Of a stretch of DNA of 19,177 nucleotides, positions 7,135 through 15,620 are shown piece after piece. The stretch is from Clostridia bacterium (GTDB lineage: Bacteria; Bacillota_A; Clostridia; Christensenellales; Aristaeellaceae): positions 1 through 19,177 of the forward strand of contig JAFQOY010000072.1 of assembly GCA_017412025.1 (NCBI GenBank), written 5' to 3'. A model generated the notes under the pieces. That model made no database searches, was not told the DNA's origin, and worked only from the letters and a program-made list of their open reading frames with translations. Both the position numbers and the translations under genes were made by a program. The first letter of the stretch is position 1; each line of letters opens with the position of its first letter.

Positions 7135-9567
7135 ATGAAATACGGTTATTTTGACGACGGATCCCGTGAATTTGTCATCACCAGGCCGGATACGCCATCC
7201 CCGTGGATCAACTATCTGGGCAGCGAGGCGTTTTTTACCCTCATGTCCGGCACTGGCGGCGGATACAGCTTCTATAAGGATGCGCGCATGCTGCGCATCA
7301 CCCGATACCGCTACAATAACGTGCCCGGCGACGCCGGCGGCCAGTATTTTTACATCAAGGACGGCGATACCGTCTTCACGCCCGGCTGGATGCCGGTAAA
7401 GACGCCGCTTCATTATTATGAGTGCCGCCATGGCCTGGGCTACACGCGCATCACGGGCGAGAAGAACGGGCTTGCTGTGTCGACCACGTCCATGGTGCCG
7501 CGCGGCGTGAATGCGCTGGTGACGAAGGTGGAGCTTGAAAACCGCACGGGCTTCCATAAGGAAGTATCGCTGTTCAGCTTTGTGGAGTTCTGCCTGTGGA
7601 ACGCGCAGGACGACTCGACGAACTTCCAGCGCAACTTTTCCACCGGCGAGGTGGAAATCGAGGGCAGCGCGATCTACCATAAGACGGAATACCGCGAGCG
7701 CCGCAATCACTTTGCGGTATACGGCGTCAATGCGCCGCTGACCGGCTTTGACACCGACCGCGACAGCTTCCTGGGCGCGTGCAACGGTCTGCATGAGCCG
7801 CAGGCCGTCTTTGAGGGCCGCAGCCGCAACAGCGTGGCCAGCGGCTGGGCGCCGATTGGCAGCCATCACCTCAGCGGCGTGCTCGCCCCGGGCGAACGCG
7901 TGTGCTTCGTCTTTACCCTTGGCTACTGCGAGAACCCGCAGGAGGAGAAGTTCTCCGCGCCGGGCGTGATCAACAAGGCGCCGGCGTATGCGCTGCTGAA
8001 GCAGTTTGACAGCGAGGCAAAGTTTGACGCGGCATTTGCGGAGCTGAGAGCATACTGGGACGAGCTGCTCTCCACCTGGCAGGTGGAAAGCGGCGAGCCG
8101 CGCCTTGACCGCATGGTCAACATCTGGAACCAGTACCAGTGCATGGTCACCTTCAACATGTCCCGCTCGGCCAGCTATTACGAGTCGGGCATCGGGCGCG
8201 GCATGGGCTTCCGCGATTCCACGCAGGATCTGCTGGGCTTCGTGCATCTGATCCCCGAGCGCGCGAGGGAGCGGATCCTTGATATCGCGGCGACGCAGTT
8301 TGCCGACGGCAGCGCGTATCACCAGTATCAGCCGCTGACCAAGCGCGGCAATTTTGACGTGGGTTCCGGCTTCAACGACGATCCGCTCTGGCTGATCTTC
8401 GGTGTGGCGGCGTATATCAAGGAGACGGGCGATACGTCCATTCTCCGGGAGATGGTGCCCTTTGACAACGACGAAAAGACGGCGGAGCCGCTGATGGAGC
8501 ACCTGCGCCGTTCCTTCCATTATACGATCGATCATCTGGGCCCGCATAAGCTTCCGCTCATCGGCCGTGCGGACTGGAACGACTGCCTGAACCTCAACTG
8601 CTTCTCCAGCACCCCGGGCGAGAGCTTCCAGACGACGGCGAACTTTGAATCCGGCGTCGCGGAGTCGCTGTTCATCGCCGGCATGTTTGTGGGCGTCTGC
8701 CCGGATTATGAGGCGCTGTGCCGCATCTTCGGCTGGGAAGAGGAAGCGGACGCGGTCGCAGGGCATAAGGCCGCCATGGAAAAGGCCGTGCTTGAGCACG
8801 GATGGGACGGTCAGTGGTTCCTGCGCGCGTACGACGCCTTCGGCAAAAAGATCGGCTCAAACGAGTGCGAAGAGGGAAAGATCTATATCGAGCCGCAGGG
8901 CTTCCTGGTGATGGCGGGCGTGGGCGTTCAGGAGGGCTATGCGCAGAAGGCGCTTGACTCCGTGCGCGAGCATCTGCTCAGCGAGCATGGCGTGGCGATC
9001 CATACGCCGCCGTATACGCGCTATCATCTGGAGCTGGGTGAGATCAGCTCCTATCCGCCGGGATACAAGGAGAACGGCGGCATCTTCTGCCACAACAATC
9101 CGTGGATCACGCTGGCGGAGACGGAGCTTGGCCATGGCGGCCGCGCGTACGATATCTACCGCCGCACGAGCCCGGGCTATATCACCGACCAGCGGCTGCA
9201 CCATACCGAGCCCTATGTCTACAGCCAGATGGTCGCCGGCCCGTATGCGCCGCGCTCTGGTCAGGCGAAGAACTCCTGGCTGACCGGCACGGCGGCGTGG
9301 AGCTTCTATGCGATCAGCCAGGGCATCCTGGGCGTCAAGCCGGCATATGAAGGCCTGATGATCGATCCGTGCCTGCCGGCGGAGCTTTCAGCGCTTACGA
9401 TCACGCGCAAATTCCGCGGCAGTACATACAATATCCGCGTGATCAACCGCGCGGGCGATGAGAAGGGGAAGCTGACGCTTACGGTCAACGGCGAAAAGCT
9501 GGACGGCTGCCTCATCCCTGCCGGCAAAGCGGGCGAAACCTACGACGTGGAAGCGGTTCTCGAATAA
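7135..9567 (+). CDS. GH94 cellobiose phosphorylase
   Basis: This cytoplasmic enzyme splits cellobiose with phosphate into alpha-D-glucose 1-phosphate and glucose, saving one ATP compared with hydrolysis. The 810-residue length equals known cellobiose phosphorylases (about 811) and is far below cellodextrin phosphorylases (about 980). The N-terminal part is the beta-sandwich domain ([27 protein letters not shown]); the middle is the (alpha/alpha)6 barrel with [15 protein letters not shown] and the DWNDCLNL motif near residues 480-487, which contains the family's general acid. Late conserved segments include [15 protein letters not shown] and the AWSFYAI region. The start at 7135 is set by GGAGG (7121-7125), nine bases upstream; an earlier in-frame ATG at 7111 has no such site. 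It is divergent from the LacI-type / GH1 genes and shares their operator motif. A related GH94 substrate such as chitobiose or laminaribiose cannot be excluded. Confidence 0.93.
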   Translation: MKYGYFDDGSREFVITRPDTPSPWINYLGSEAFFTLMSGTGGGYSFYKDARMLRITRYRYNNVPGDAGGQYFYIKDGDTVFTPGWMPVKTPLHYYECRHGLGYTRITGEKNGLAVSTTSMVPRGVNALVTKVELENRTGFHKEVSLFSFVEFCLWNAQDDSTNFQRNFSTGEVEIEGSAIYHKTEYRERRNHFAVYGVNAPLTGFDTDRDSFLGACNGLHEPQAVFEGRSRNSVASGWAPIGSHHLSGVLAPGERVCFVFTLGYCENPQEEKFSAPGVINKAPAYALLKQFDSEAKFDAAFAELRAYWDELLSTWQVESGEPRLDRMVNIWNQYQCMVTFNMSRSASYYESGIGRGMGFRDSTQDLLGFVHLIPERARERILDIAATQFADGSAYHQYQPLTKRGNFDVGSGFNDDPLWLIFGVAAYIKETGDTSILREMVPFDNDEKTAEPLMEHLRRSFHYTIDHLGPHKLPLIGRADWNDCLNLNCFSSTPGESFQTTANFESGVAESLFIAGMFVGVCPDYEALCRIFGWEEEADAVAGHKAAMEKAVLEHGWDGQWFLRAYDAFGKKIGSNECEEGKIYIEPQGFLVMAGVGVQEGYAQKALDSVREHLLSEHGVAIHTPPYTRYHLELGEISSYPPGYKENGGIFCHNNPWITLAETELGHGGRAYDIYRRTSPGYITDQRLHHTEPYVYSQMVAGPYAPRSGQAKNSWLTGTAAWSFYAISQGILGVKPAYEGLMIDPCLPAELSALTITRKFRGSTYNIRVINRAGDEKGKLTLTVNGEKLDGCLIPAGKAGETYDVEAVLE

Positions 9568-9590
9568 GGTGAATCACGAATGAAAGACAA

Positions 9591-9616
9591 AACCGGGCGG
9601 AAAAATCCGTCCGGTT
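9591..9616. terminator. Bidirectional terminator between two convergent genes
   Basis: An 11-base-pair stem with one G-U pair (9591-9601 with 9606-9616) and an AAAA loop sits between the phosphorylase stop and the reductase stop. The minus-strand tail TTTTGTCTTT is good, so it best serves the reductase gene; the plus-strand tail GTTTG is weaker. Confidence 0.75.
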
Positions 9617-9634
9617 GTTTGCGCTGCGGCCCGC

Positions 9635-10267
9635 TCAGCGGATGAAATTGGTCACCTTGCGCTCTTTCTCACGCGCGGGCGGCAGCACGCCCTGCTCGCG
9701 GGCGATGGCAAAGCTTTTGATCATCCACGCCATGTTCCGGGCCAGCGTGCGCATAATCTGAAGCCCTTCTTCGTCCTGCATCACCTGTTCGGGCGTGTTG
9801 CCATGCACCATCGGCCAGTACTGGCTGGGGGCGATGGGCATGCCGGAGATGATGAAGTATTTGTTCAGCTGGTCAAGGGCGGCCGTCGTGCCTGCGCGGC
9901 GCGCGCTGACGACGGCCGCGCCGACCTTGCCCGCCATCATGCGCGAGGCGCAGTAGAACATGCGGTCCATCAGCGCCGTAATGCTGCCGCCTGCGGAGGC
10001 GTAATGCACAGGCGAGCCGAAGACCAGGCCGTCGCAGTTCCCGGCGATTTCCAGCACGCGGTTGACGGCGTCGTCGTCAAACACGCACCGGCAGTTTTTC
10101 GCACGGAAGCACGCGCCGCAGCCTGTGCAGCCGCGCACGGGCGCGGTGCCCAGCTGAAAGATTTCGGTCTCAATGCCTTCCTCGCGCAGCGTCTTTTCGA
10201 TTTCGCAAAGCGCGGTATAGGTGCAGCCGTGCTCGTGCGGGCTGCCGTTGACAAGCAGTACTTTCAT
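9635..10267 (-). CDS. Flavodoxin-fold NAD(P)H-dependent oxidoreductase, iron-sulfur flavoprotein-like
   Basis: This is a 210-residue cytoplasmic flavin protein of the NADPH-dependent FMN reductase / flavodoxin_2 group. The N-terminus MKVLLVNGSPHEHGCTYTAL is the beta strand and phosphate-binding loop for FMN, and SPVHYASAGGSITALMDRM is the second flavin-contact segment. Between them lies CTGCGACFRAKNC, a C-x2-C-x2-C-x5-C pattern like the compact cluster motif of archaeal and clostridial iron-sulfur flavoproteins, so a 4Fe-4S cluster is plausible. I start at 10267; an in-frame ATG at 10312 would add a charged 15-residue leader and has no ribosome binding site. It is a single-gene unit, convergent with the phosphorylase gene. 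Its electron acceptor cannot be told from sequence. Confidence 0.85.
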   Translation of the reverse strand: MKVLLVNGSPHEHGCTYTALCEIEKTLREEGIETEIFQLGTAPVRGCTGCGACFRAKNCRCVFDDDAVNRVLEIAGNCDGLVFGSPVHYASAGGSITALMDRMFYCASRMMAGKVGAAVVSARRAGTTAALDQLNKYFIISGMPIAPSQYWPMVHGNTPEQVMQDEEGLQIMRTLARNMAWMIKSFAIAREQGVLPPAREKERKVTNFIR

Positions 10268-10341
10268 CGGTCGTTCATTCCTTTTTTTCAAATCTTCCGG
10301 TTTTCCGCCCATGCGGCACGGAGGTTCCTTCTATATAATGC

Positions 10342-10370
10342 ATTATACCCGCAGACGCGGCGGGAAGCAA
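10342..10370 (-). promoter_or_regulatory. Promoter of the flavoprotein gene
   Basis: On the minus strand TTGCTT (10365-10370) and TATAAT (10342-10347) are 17 bases apart. The -10 is half of the perfect 14-base palindrome TATAATGCATTATA (10334-10347), which could double as a regulator site. Confidence 0.65.
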
Positions 10371-10426
10371 GCAAAACAGACATTGTGTCAGGAATGCCAA
10401 GTTTTTGTGAATTTGACGAATATGCC

Positions 10427-10455
10427 TTGAAGCGCGGACATAAATCCTGTATAAT
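10427..10455 (+). promoter_or_regulatory. Promoter of the nucleotidyltransferase gene
   Basis: TTGAAG (10427-10432) and a perfect TATAAT (10450-10455) are 17 bases apart. Transcription would begin near 10462, about 36 bases before the start codon. Confidence 0.75.
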
Positions 10456-10497
10456 GTAAATACCACATTATGTATTCACAACGGAGGATGATGTCAA

Positions 10498-11406
10498 ATG
10501 GGCGCTACTCTTCTGATTATGGCTGCGGGCATGGGCTCGCGCTACGGCGGCAACAAGCAGGTGGACGGTCTCGGCCCGAACGGCGAGATTCTGATGGAGT
10601 ATTCCATCTATGACGCGATCCGCGCGGGCTTTGACCACGTGGTCTTCGTCATCAAGCCGGGCATGCAGGAGCTCATCGCCGGCATCTGCGGCGACCGCAT
10701 TGCCAAGAAGGTCAAGGTGGATTACGCTTTCCAGGATTTCTCCAGCGTTCCTTCCTTCTACCAGATCCCGGCCGAGCGCGTCAAGCCGTTTGGCACGGTG
10801 CACGCTGTGCTCGTGGCCAAGGACGTCATTAAGCAGCCGTTCTGCGTGCTCAACGCTGATGACTACTACGGCGTATCCGCGTTCAAGGCGGCGTATGATC
10901 ATCTGCAGACCATGAAGGCCGAGGGCGAGGCCGCCATGGTTGGCTATATGCTCAAGAACACGGTTTCCAAGAACGGCACGGTTTCCCGCGGCGTGTGCAA
11001 GCAGGATGACAACGGCTATCTGACCGAGGTTGTGGAGACCCTGAAGATCAAGCTCTGCGAAAACGGCGAGATCCGCGACATCGACGACGGCGAGCCGGGC
11101 GTGCTGCTTGATGCGGAGGCTCCGTCCAGCATGAACTTCTGGGGCTTCACCCCGTGGTTCTTCACCAAGCTCGAGGAATACTTCAACGACTTCCTCAAGG
11201 GCCTGGCTCCGGACGCTATCAAGGCGGAAGCGCTGCTGCCGCGCATGGTCGACGAGCTCATGCACAAGGACGAGCTGAAGGTCAAGGTGCTCACCACCGA
11301 CGCGCAGTGGTTCGGCGTCACCTACAAGGAGGACAAGCCGAACGTTCAGGCTTCCCTCAAGGCGCTGCATGAGGACGGCACCTATCCGGCTTCTCTCCAC
11401 GAGTAA
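10498..11406 (+). CDS. Sugar-phosphate nucleotidyltransferase-like protein
   Basis: This is a 302-residue GT-A fold nucleotidyltransferase. The N-terminal nucleotide-binding signature is LLIMAAGMGSRYGGNKQVDG (a G-x-G-x-R loop and a following lysine), and a metal-binding-type acidic segment is present at VLNADDYYG. Family enzymes join a sugar 1-phosphate to an NTP, releasing pyrophosphate. The sequence is not a standard GalU, RmlA or GlgC: the body is short and has DDYYGVSAFKAAYDHL and an unusual MNFWGFTPWFFTKLEEYF segment, so I give no symbol. The ATG is ten bases after GGAGG (10483-10487). Codon use is strongly biased, as in highly expressed genes. It has its own promoter and terminator, so it is a single-gene unit. 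Glucose 1-phosphate from the nearby phosphorylase is a possible substrate, by inference only. Confidence 0.85.
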   Translation: MGATLLIMAAGMGSRYGGNKQVDGLGPNGEILMEYSIYDAIRAGFDHVVFVIKPGMQELIAGICGDRIAKKVKVDYAFQDFSSVPSFYQIPAERVKPFGTVHAVLVAKDVIKQPFCVLNADDYYGVSAFKAAYDHLQTMKAEGEAAMVGYMLKNTVSKNGTVSRGVCKQDDNGYLTEVVETLKIKLCENGEIRDIDDGEPGVLLDAEAPSSMNFWGFTPWFFTKLEEYFNDFLKGLAPDAIKAEALLPRMVDELMHKDELKVKVLTTDAQWFGVTYKEDKPNVQASLKALHEDGTYPASLHE

Positions 11407-11422
11407 TCCATGCTTTCATCAT

Positions 11423-11464
11423 CCCGTGCGTTCGCCCTTCCCCGGGGGTTCGCATGGGATTTTT
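11423..11464 (+). terminator. Terminator of the nucleotidyltransferase gene
   Basis: CCCGTGCG (11423-11430) pairs with CGCATGGG (11451-11458), enclosing an inner CCCC/GGGG helix, and is followed by ATTTTTCC. Its position shows that coding of the next gene should begin after about 11464. Confidence 0.7.
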
Positions 11465-11506
11465 CCATATCATATGAACAGGATGCCGATGCACCTGCGG
11501 AGGACT

Positions 11507-12472
11507 ATGAAACTCAGAATTTCGTCAATCAGGGGCGATCTGCCCGGGCATCTCAAGGTCAGAAAGGCGGCGACCATCTCCATCGCCTTCAATGTGCTGG
11601 AGATCGTCGCGGGTCTGACCATGATCGTGCTCGTCAACCGGATGCTGCACCAGGGCGTGGAGGCGGGCATTGCCAGGATGATTACGCTGCTGTGCGTGAC
11701 CATCGTCGGCTGGGGCGCGATTACGGATATCGGCGCGTCGCTGACCAGCCTGCGCCTTGTGCACAGGACGCAGGAGCTGGAGGCGGCGTACGGCCAGCTG
11801 GAGGATCTCAACCGCGAGATGCGCGCGCAGCGCCATGATTTTATGAATCACCTTCAGGTTGTCTACAGCCTCATCGAGATGAACGAGCCTGCCGAGGCGA
11901 TCGCCTATATGGATAAGATCTACGGCGACATGCAGCGCGTCAGCCGCATGATGCGCACGGCATGCCCTGCCGTCAACGCGCTGATTCAGGCCAAGGTGGT
12001 GGAAGCCAGCGAGCGCGGCGCGGAGCTCAAGCTGTCCATCGCCGCCAAGTGGGACGATCAGCTCATGCCTGCGTGGGAGATCTGCCGCGTGCTGGCCAAC
12101 CTGATTGACAACGCGCTGGACGCGGCCTGTGCGGCGGAGCATCCCGAGGGCACGCGTCCGACGGTTGAGCTGGTGCTGGGCGAGGATCTGAGAAGCTGGT
12201 TTTTCTCCGTGCGCAACAACGGACCGGCGATCGACGAGAAGACCAGAAAGAAGATCTTTGAACCCGGCTTTACCACCAAGGCGACGGGGCAGGGCATGGG
12301 GCTTTACATTGTCAGCCAGACGGTCGCTGAGATGGGCGGAAGGATCACGCTGGAATCGCATGACGGCGATACGGTTTTCTCGGGCTTTGTGCCCAGAAAA
12401 CGTCTGGAATTAACAGGTATTACTGATAGTCATGAAGAAAAGTCTCAAAAAGATGACAAAACCATAAACTGA
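11507..12472 (+). CDS. Membrane sensor histidine kinase, SpoOB/CitA type
   Basis: This is a 321-residue kinase with two membrane segments (about residues 21-44 and 58-80), a short coiled coil (about 85-107), a phospho-acceptor His110 in RHDFMNHLQ, and a GHKL ATPase domain with NLIDNALDA (198-206) and GQGMGLYIVS (261-270). RHDxxNHLQ is the form used by CitA/DcuS-like and peptide-sensing kinases. It has almost no extracellular part, so it may sense something in the membrane or the cytoplasm. The start is uncertain: the ATG at 11507 has GGAGG only three bases upstream, and an ATG at 11474 would add 11 residues. Longer versions would read back through the terminator. No response regulator gene lies next to it. 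The tail ELTGITDSHEEKSQKDDKT is AT-rich and polar, outside the ATPase fold. Confidence 0.85.
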   Translation: MKLRISSIRGDLPGHLKVRKAATISIAFNVLEIVAGLTMIVLVNRMLHQGVEAGIARMITLLCVTIVGWGAITDIGASLTSLRLVHRTQELEAAYGQLEDLNREMRAQRHDFMNHLQVVYSLIEMNEPAEAIAYMDKIYGDMQRVSRMMRTACPAVNALIQAKVVEASERGAELKLSIAAKWDDQLMPAWEICRVLANLIDNALDAACAAEHPEGTRPTVELVLGEDLRSWFFSVRNNGPAIDEKTRKKIFEPGFTTKATGQGMGLYIVSQTVAEMGGRITLESHDGDTVFSGFVPRKRLELTGITDSHEEKSQKDDKTIN

Positions 12473-12486
12473 CAGTAAAAACACTG

Positions 12487-12515
12487 TTGACAAATTAACA
12501 GAAATGTAATAAAAT
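12487..12515 (+). promoter_or_regulatory. Promoter of the peptidoglycan-binding protein gene
   Basis: A perfect TTGACA (12487-12492) and TAAAAT (12510-12515) are 17 bases apart. A small dyad ACAGT-N6-ACTGT (12472-12487) touches the -35 and could be a regulator site. Transcription would begin near 12522. Confidence 0.75.
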
Positions 12516-12521
12516 TGTCTC

Positions 12522-12630
12522 ATGATGATATGGATGGGTGGTTGTATACCCTTGCGGCGGCATTGCCCCGGGGGTATGCAGGCGTCCGCCGAGTCGTCCG
12601 CCATAAAAAACGGCGGACACGAAAGAGGGG
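12522..12630 (+). promoter_or_regulatory. Structured 5' leader of the peptidoglycan-binding protein gene
   Basis: About 120 bases of leader precede the start codon. GTATACCC (12544-12551) can pair with GGGTATGC (12572-12579) around an inner GGC-ATT-GCC hairpin. Two copies of GTCCGCC (12584-12590 and 12596-12602) can each pair with the single GGCGGAC (12612-12618), giving mutually exclusive hairpins just before the ribosome binding site. I do not recognise a known riboswitch class, and no U-tract follows the hairpins. Confidence 0.4.
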
Positions 12631-12640
12631 AATGGAAATC

Positions 12641-15586
12641 ATGAAAAACAGGATCATCAAGTGCATGACGCTGGTCGCGATCCTGTGCGTCCTGGCTACG
12701 GTCTTTGCTGTGCCGCTGGCGAGCGCCGCCAGTTACAGCAAGGTCTATGGCAAGACGCAGGACAAGGTCCGCGTGCGTGAGAACGCATCGACCAACGCGA
12801 CCGTCATCGACAACATCATCAAGAATGCGTGCGTGTATGTCACCTCGTCCAAGACGAGCGGCAGCACGACGTTCATCAAGGTGAACTACCGCGCAGAGGA
12901 CGGCGATATCGAGTCCGGCTGGATCTGCCAGAGCGACGCGAGCAATACCTATGTCAGGATTCTCAGCGCGTCTCAGGCTCAGTCTGAGTTCTCCGTCAGC
13001 GGCGGCAATCTGCCCAGCAAGCGCGTGGGTACGTTTACGCAGTCCCAGCGCGATGCGAGCAGCAGCAATTCCAATAACTCCTATATTCAGGAGGGCTCCA
13101 GCGGCAGCGTGGTCAGCTCGATTCAGACCAAGCTCAAGGCGCTGGGCATTTACAGCGGCGAGATCACCGGCAATGCCGGAAGCAAGACCGTCGCTGCGAT
13201 CAAGAAGTTCCAGGAGCGCTATGGCCTGACGGCCGACGGCGTGGCGGGTCCGCAGACCATCGCCAAGATCGACGCGGTCTATGCGGAGCGCGGCGGTTCT
13301 TCTTCCGGCTCTTCTTCCAGCGCGTCCGGCCTCAAGCTCGGCTCTTCCGGCTCCGAGGTGCGCGATCTGCAGAGCAACCTGACCAGGCTCGGCTACTACT
13401 GGGCGGATATCACCGGCAGCTTCGGCGCGAAGACCGAGGCGGCTGTCATCCGCTTCCAGAAGGATAAGGGCCTGACGGCGGACGGCGTTGCGGGCAAGAA
13501 GACGCTCGACGCGATTGCCAGTGCGCTCTCCCAGAGCGGCCTGCCGTCCGGCAGCGCCTCTTCCACCGGTACCACGCTCAGGCTCAACAGCCAGGGCGAC
13601 GCGGTTTCCCAGCTTCAGCGCGATCTCAAGACGCTGGGCTACTATTACGCTGACATCACCGGCAACTTCGGCACCAAGACCGAGGCGGCCGTTAAGGAAT
13701 TCCAGCGGAAGAACGGCCTGACGGCGGATGGCGTCGCGGGCAAGAAGACCCTTGATCTGATTGCCCAGCAGGTGGGCAGCTCCGGCTCCTCTTCTGACGC
13801 GTCCGGCCTGAAGCTCGGTTCCACCGGCTCCAAGGTGCGCGCGCTGCAGGAGGATCTGACGACGCTGGGCTTCTACTACGGCGATATCACCGGCCACTAC
13901 GGCAATATGACCAAGGCGGCCGTTACCAAGTTCCAGAAATCCCGCGGCCTGACGCAGGACGGCGTGGCCGGCACCACGACCATCAACGCGATCAAGAGCG
14001 CGCTTGATGGCAACGGCGCGCTGGCCGGCGATATCGGTTCTGCCAGCGGCTCTCTGCGCGAGGGCGACAGCGGCGATGCTGTTCTGGATCTGCAGACCAG
14101 GCTGAAGACCCTGAACTACTACTATGGCGATCTGACCGGCAGCTTCGGCAGCCTGACCAAGAAGGCCGTCCGCTCCTTCCAGGACGACAACGACCTGACG
14201 GTGGACGGCGTGGCCGGCCCGCAGACGCTCAACAAGCTTTACAGCCTCACGGGCGGCGGTTCCGTTTCCGGCAGCGGCTCTGTTTCCGGCAGCGTTGTCT
14301 CCGAGGCGGATTCCTATGGCCGCATCACCAAGGACAACGTCAACCTGCGCACGTCCTACTCCACCAGCTCCGCCTCCAGGGCGAGCCTGAAGGAGGGCAA
14401 GCTGGTCCGCATCACCAAGGTGTACACGATCAGCGGCGTGAAGTGGTATTACATCACCGTGGTCAACGGCAGCGTGACGCTCAAGGGCTATGTCCGCGGC
14501 GATATGATCGAGCAGATCTCCGAGTCTGAGTACACCGGCGGCGGCGGCAACGATATCGATATCGGCGACGCCGAGATCATCGGCATGATCCGCGTGACGG
14601 GCAACAAGGTCAACCTGCGCAAGGAGCCCAGCACGAATTCCGACTCTGTGGGCTATGCCTATCAGGGCGATGTGTTCTACTACGTCGATACGGACGACGG
14701 CTGGTTTAAGACCAAGAGCGGCTACTGGATCGACCGTGACTACTGCAAGGTGATGACCGAAGAGGAAATCGAAGAGTATGTCAACGGCGGCGGCTCTACC
14801 GGCGGCACCTACAGCGAGGGCGACACCGGTTCCATGGTCAAGTGGATTCAGGAGGCGCTGAAGGCGCTTGATTACTACGACGGCGAGATCACCGGCCATT
14901 ACGGCTCCAGGACGAAGGAAGCTGTCCGCCAGTTCCAGCGCGACCAGGATATTTCTGCCGACGGCGTGGCCGGTCCGAAGACCATCGCCAGGCTGGAGCA
15001 GGAGTATGCCGCGCATAACAACAGCAGCAGCGGCAGCACGACGACCGTGGACTACAACCGTACGATCTACAACCTTGACTGGTTCAAGCATCAGTCCTGC
15101 TTCTACAACAGCTCCAGCTTCATGGGCCTGCGCAAGGGCAATACCATCACCCTGACGGACGTGGATACCGGCCGTTCCTTCAAGGTCAAGATCCAGTCCG
15201 CCTCCGGCAACCACGCCGATATTGAGCCGGCGACCAGCAGCGATACCTCCGTGCTGTGCAGCCTCTACGGCGTGTCCACGGCGGATCAGCTGGAGAGCCG
15301 CAACAAGTACCAGCGCCGCGCGATGGTCGTCACATCCTCCAACGGCAGGTATCAGGCGATCGGTTCCATCTACGCGATTCCGCACGGCAGCGATACGGTT
15401 TCCGGCAACAACTACGATGGTCAGTTCTGTCTGCACTTCAAGAATTCCAAGACGCACGGCACGGACATCGTGGATGACGATCCGAAGGGACATCAGGCGA
15501 TGATCTCCGCCGCGGCGACCTACCTGGACGGCAGGACGAATGCCGAGGGCAACAAGATCAGAGTGTCCACCACCTGCCCGAACTGA
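12641..15586 (+). CDS. Secreted multidomain SH3 / peptidoglycan-binding protein
   Basis: This is a 981-residue exported protein expected to attach to the cell wall. I start at 12641 because GAGGGG is nine bases upstream; an ATG at 12632 in the same frame is too close to it. Residues 1-29 are a signal peptide ending ASA. In order follow an SH3-like domain (about 36-107), five PG_binding_1 repeats (149-210, 231-292, 313-374, 390-452, 472-534), two SH3-like domains (560-627 and 649-705, each with VNLR), a sixth PG_binding_1 repeat (724-785) and an unassigned C-terminal domain (about 803-981). The repeats share LGYYxxDITGxFGxKTxxAVxxFQ and DGVAG. Ser/Gly-rich linkers separate them. No known hydrolase motif (NlpC/P60, amidase, YkuD) is seen; the C-terminal domain has a conspicuous H915, C930, H932, H939, H951 set. 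It could be a scaffold or a wall-modifying enzyme. Confidence 0.9.
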   Translation: MKNRIIKCMTLVAILCVLATVFAVPLASAASYSKVYGKTQDKVRVRENASTNATVIDNIIKNACVYVTSSKTSGSTTFIKVNYRAEDGDIESGWICQSDASNTYVRILSASQAQSEFSVSGGNLPSKRVGTFTQSQRDASSSNSNNSYIQEGSSGSVVSSIQTKLKALGIYSGEITGNAGSKTVAAIKKFQERYGLTADGVAGPQTIAKIDAVYAERGGSSSGSSSSASGLKLGSSGSEVRDLQSNLTRLGYYWADITGSFGAKTEAAVIRFQKDKGLTADGVAGKKTLDAIASALSQSGLPSGSASSTGTTLRLNSQGDAVSQLQRDLKTLGYYYADITGNFGTKTEAAVKEFQRKNGLTADGVAGKKTLDLIAQQVGSSGSSSDASGLKLGSTGSKVRALQEDLTTLGFYYGDITGHYGNMTKAAVTKFQKSRGLTQDGVAGTTTINAIKSALDGNGALAGDIGSASGSLREGDSGDAVLDLQTRLKTLNYYYGDLTGSFGSLTKKAVRSFQDDNDLTVDGVAGPQTLNKLYSLTGGGSVSGSGSVSGSVVSEADSYGRITKDNVNLRTSYSTSSASRASLKEGKLVRITKVYTISGVKWYYITVVNGSVTLKGYVRGDMIEQISESEYTGGGGNDIDIGDAEIIGMIRVTGNKVNLRKEPSTNSDSVGYAYQGDVFYYVDTDDGWFKTKSGYWIDRDYCKVMTEEEIEEYVNGGGSTGGTYSEGDTGSMVKWIQEALKALDYYDGEITGHYGSRTKEAVRQFQRDQDISADGVAGPKTIARLEQEYAAHNNSSSGSTTTVDYNRTIYNLDWFKHQSCFYNSSSFMGLRKGNTITLTDVDTGRSFKVKIQSASGNHADIEPATSSDTSVLCSLYGVSTADQLESRNKYQRRAMVVTSSNGRYQAIGSIYAIPHGSDTVSGNNYDGQFCLHFKNSKTHGTDIVDDDPKGHQAMISAAATYLDGRTNAEGNKIRVSTTCPN
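13085..14242 (+). repeat. Five in-frame repeats encoding PG_binding_1 units
   Basis: Units begin near 13085, 13331, 13577, 13808 and 14054, giving a period of about 231-246 bases. Neighbouring units are most alike (units 2 and 3 share AKTEAAV/TKTEAAV and GLTADGVAGKKTLD), which points to tandem duplication within the gene. A sixth, detached copy lies near 14810-14995. Confidence 0.85.
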
Positions 15587-15620
15587 TCACTTCCCTTACC
15601 ACCCCCATCCCCTCTTTATA

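Noticed and set aside
6829..8799. A 656-codon minus-strand frame opposite the cellobiose phosphorylase gene
   Set aside because: The GH94 protein on the plus strand is unambiguous, and this frame crosses the intergenic promoter region.
12410..15493. A 1027-codon open frame antisense to the wall-binding protein gene
   Set aside because: Its translation is low-complexity and rich in Arg, Ala and His, has no domain or ribosome binding site, and mirrors the codon bias of the real gene on the other strand.
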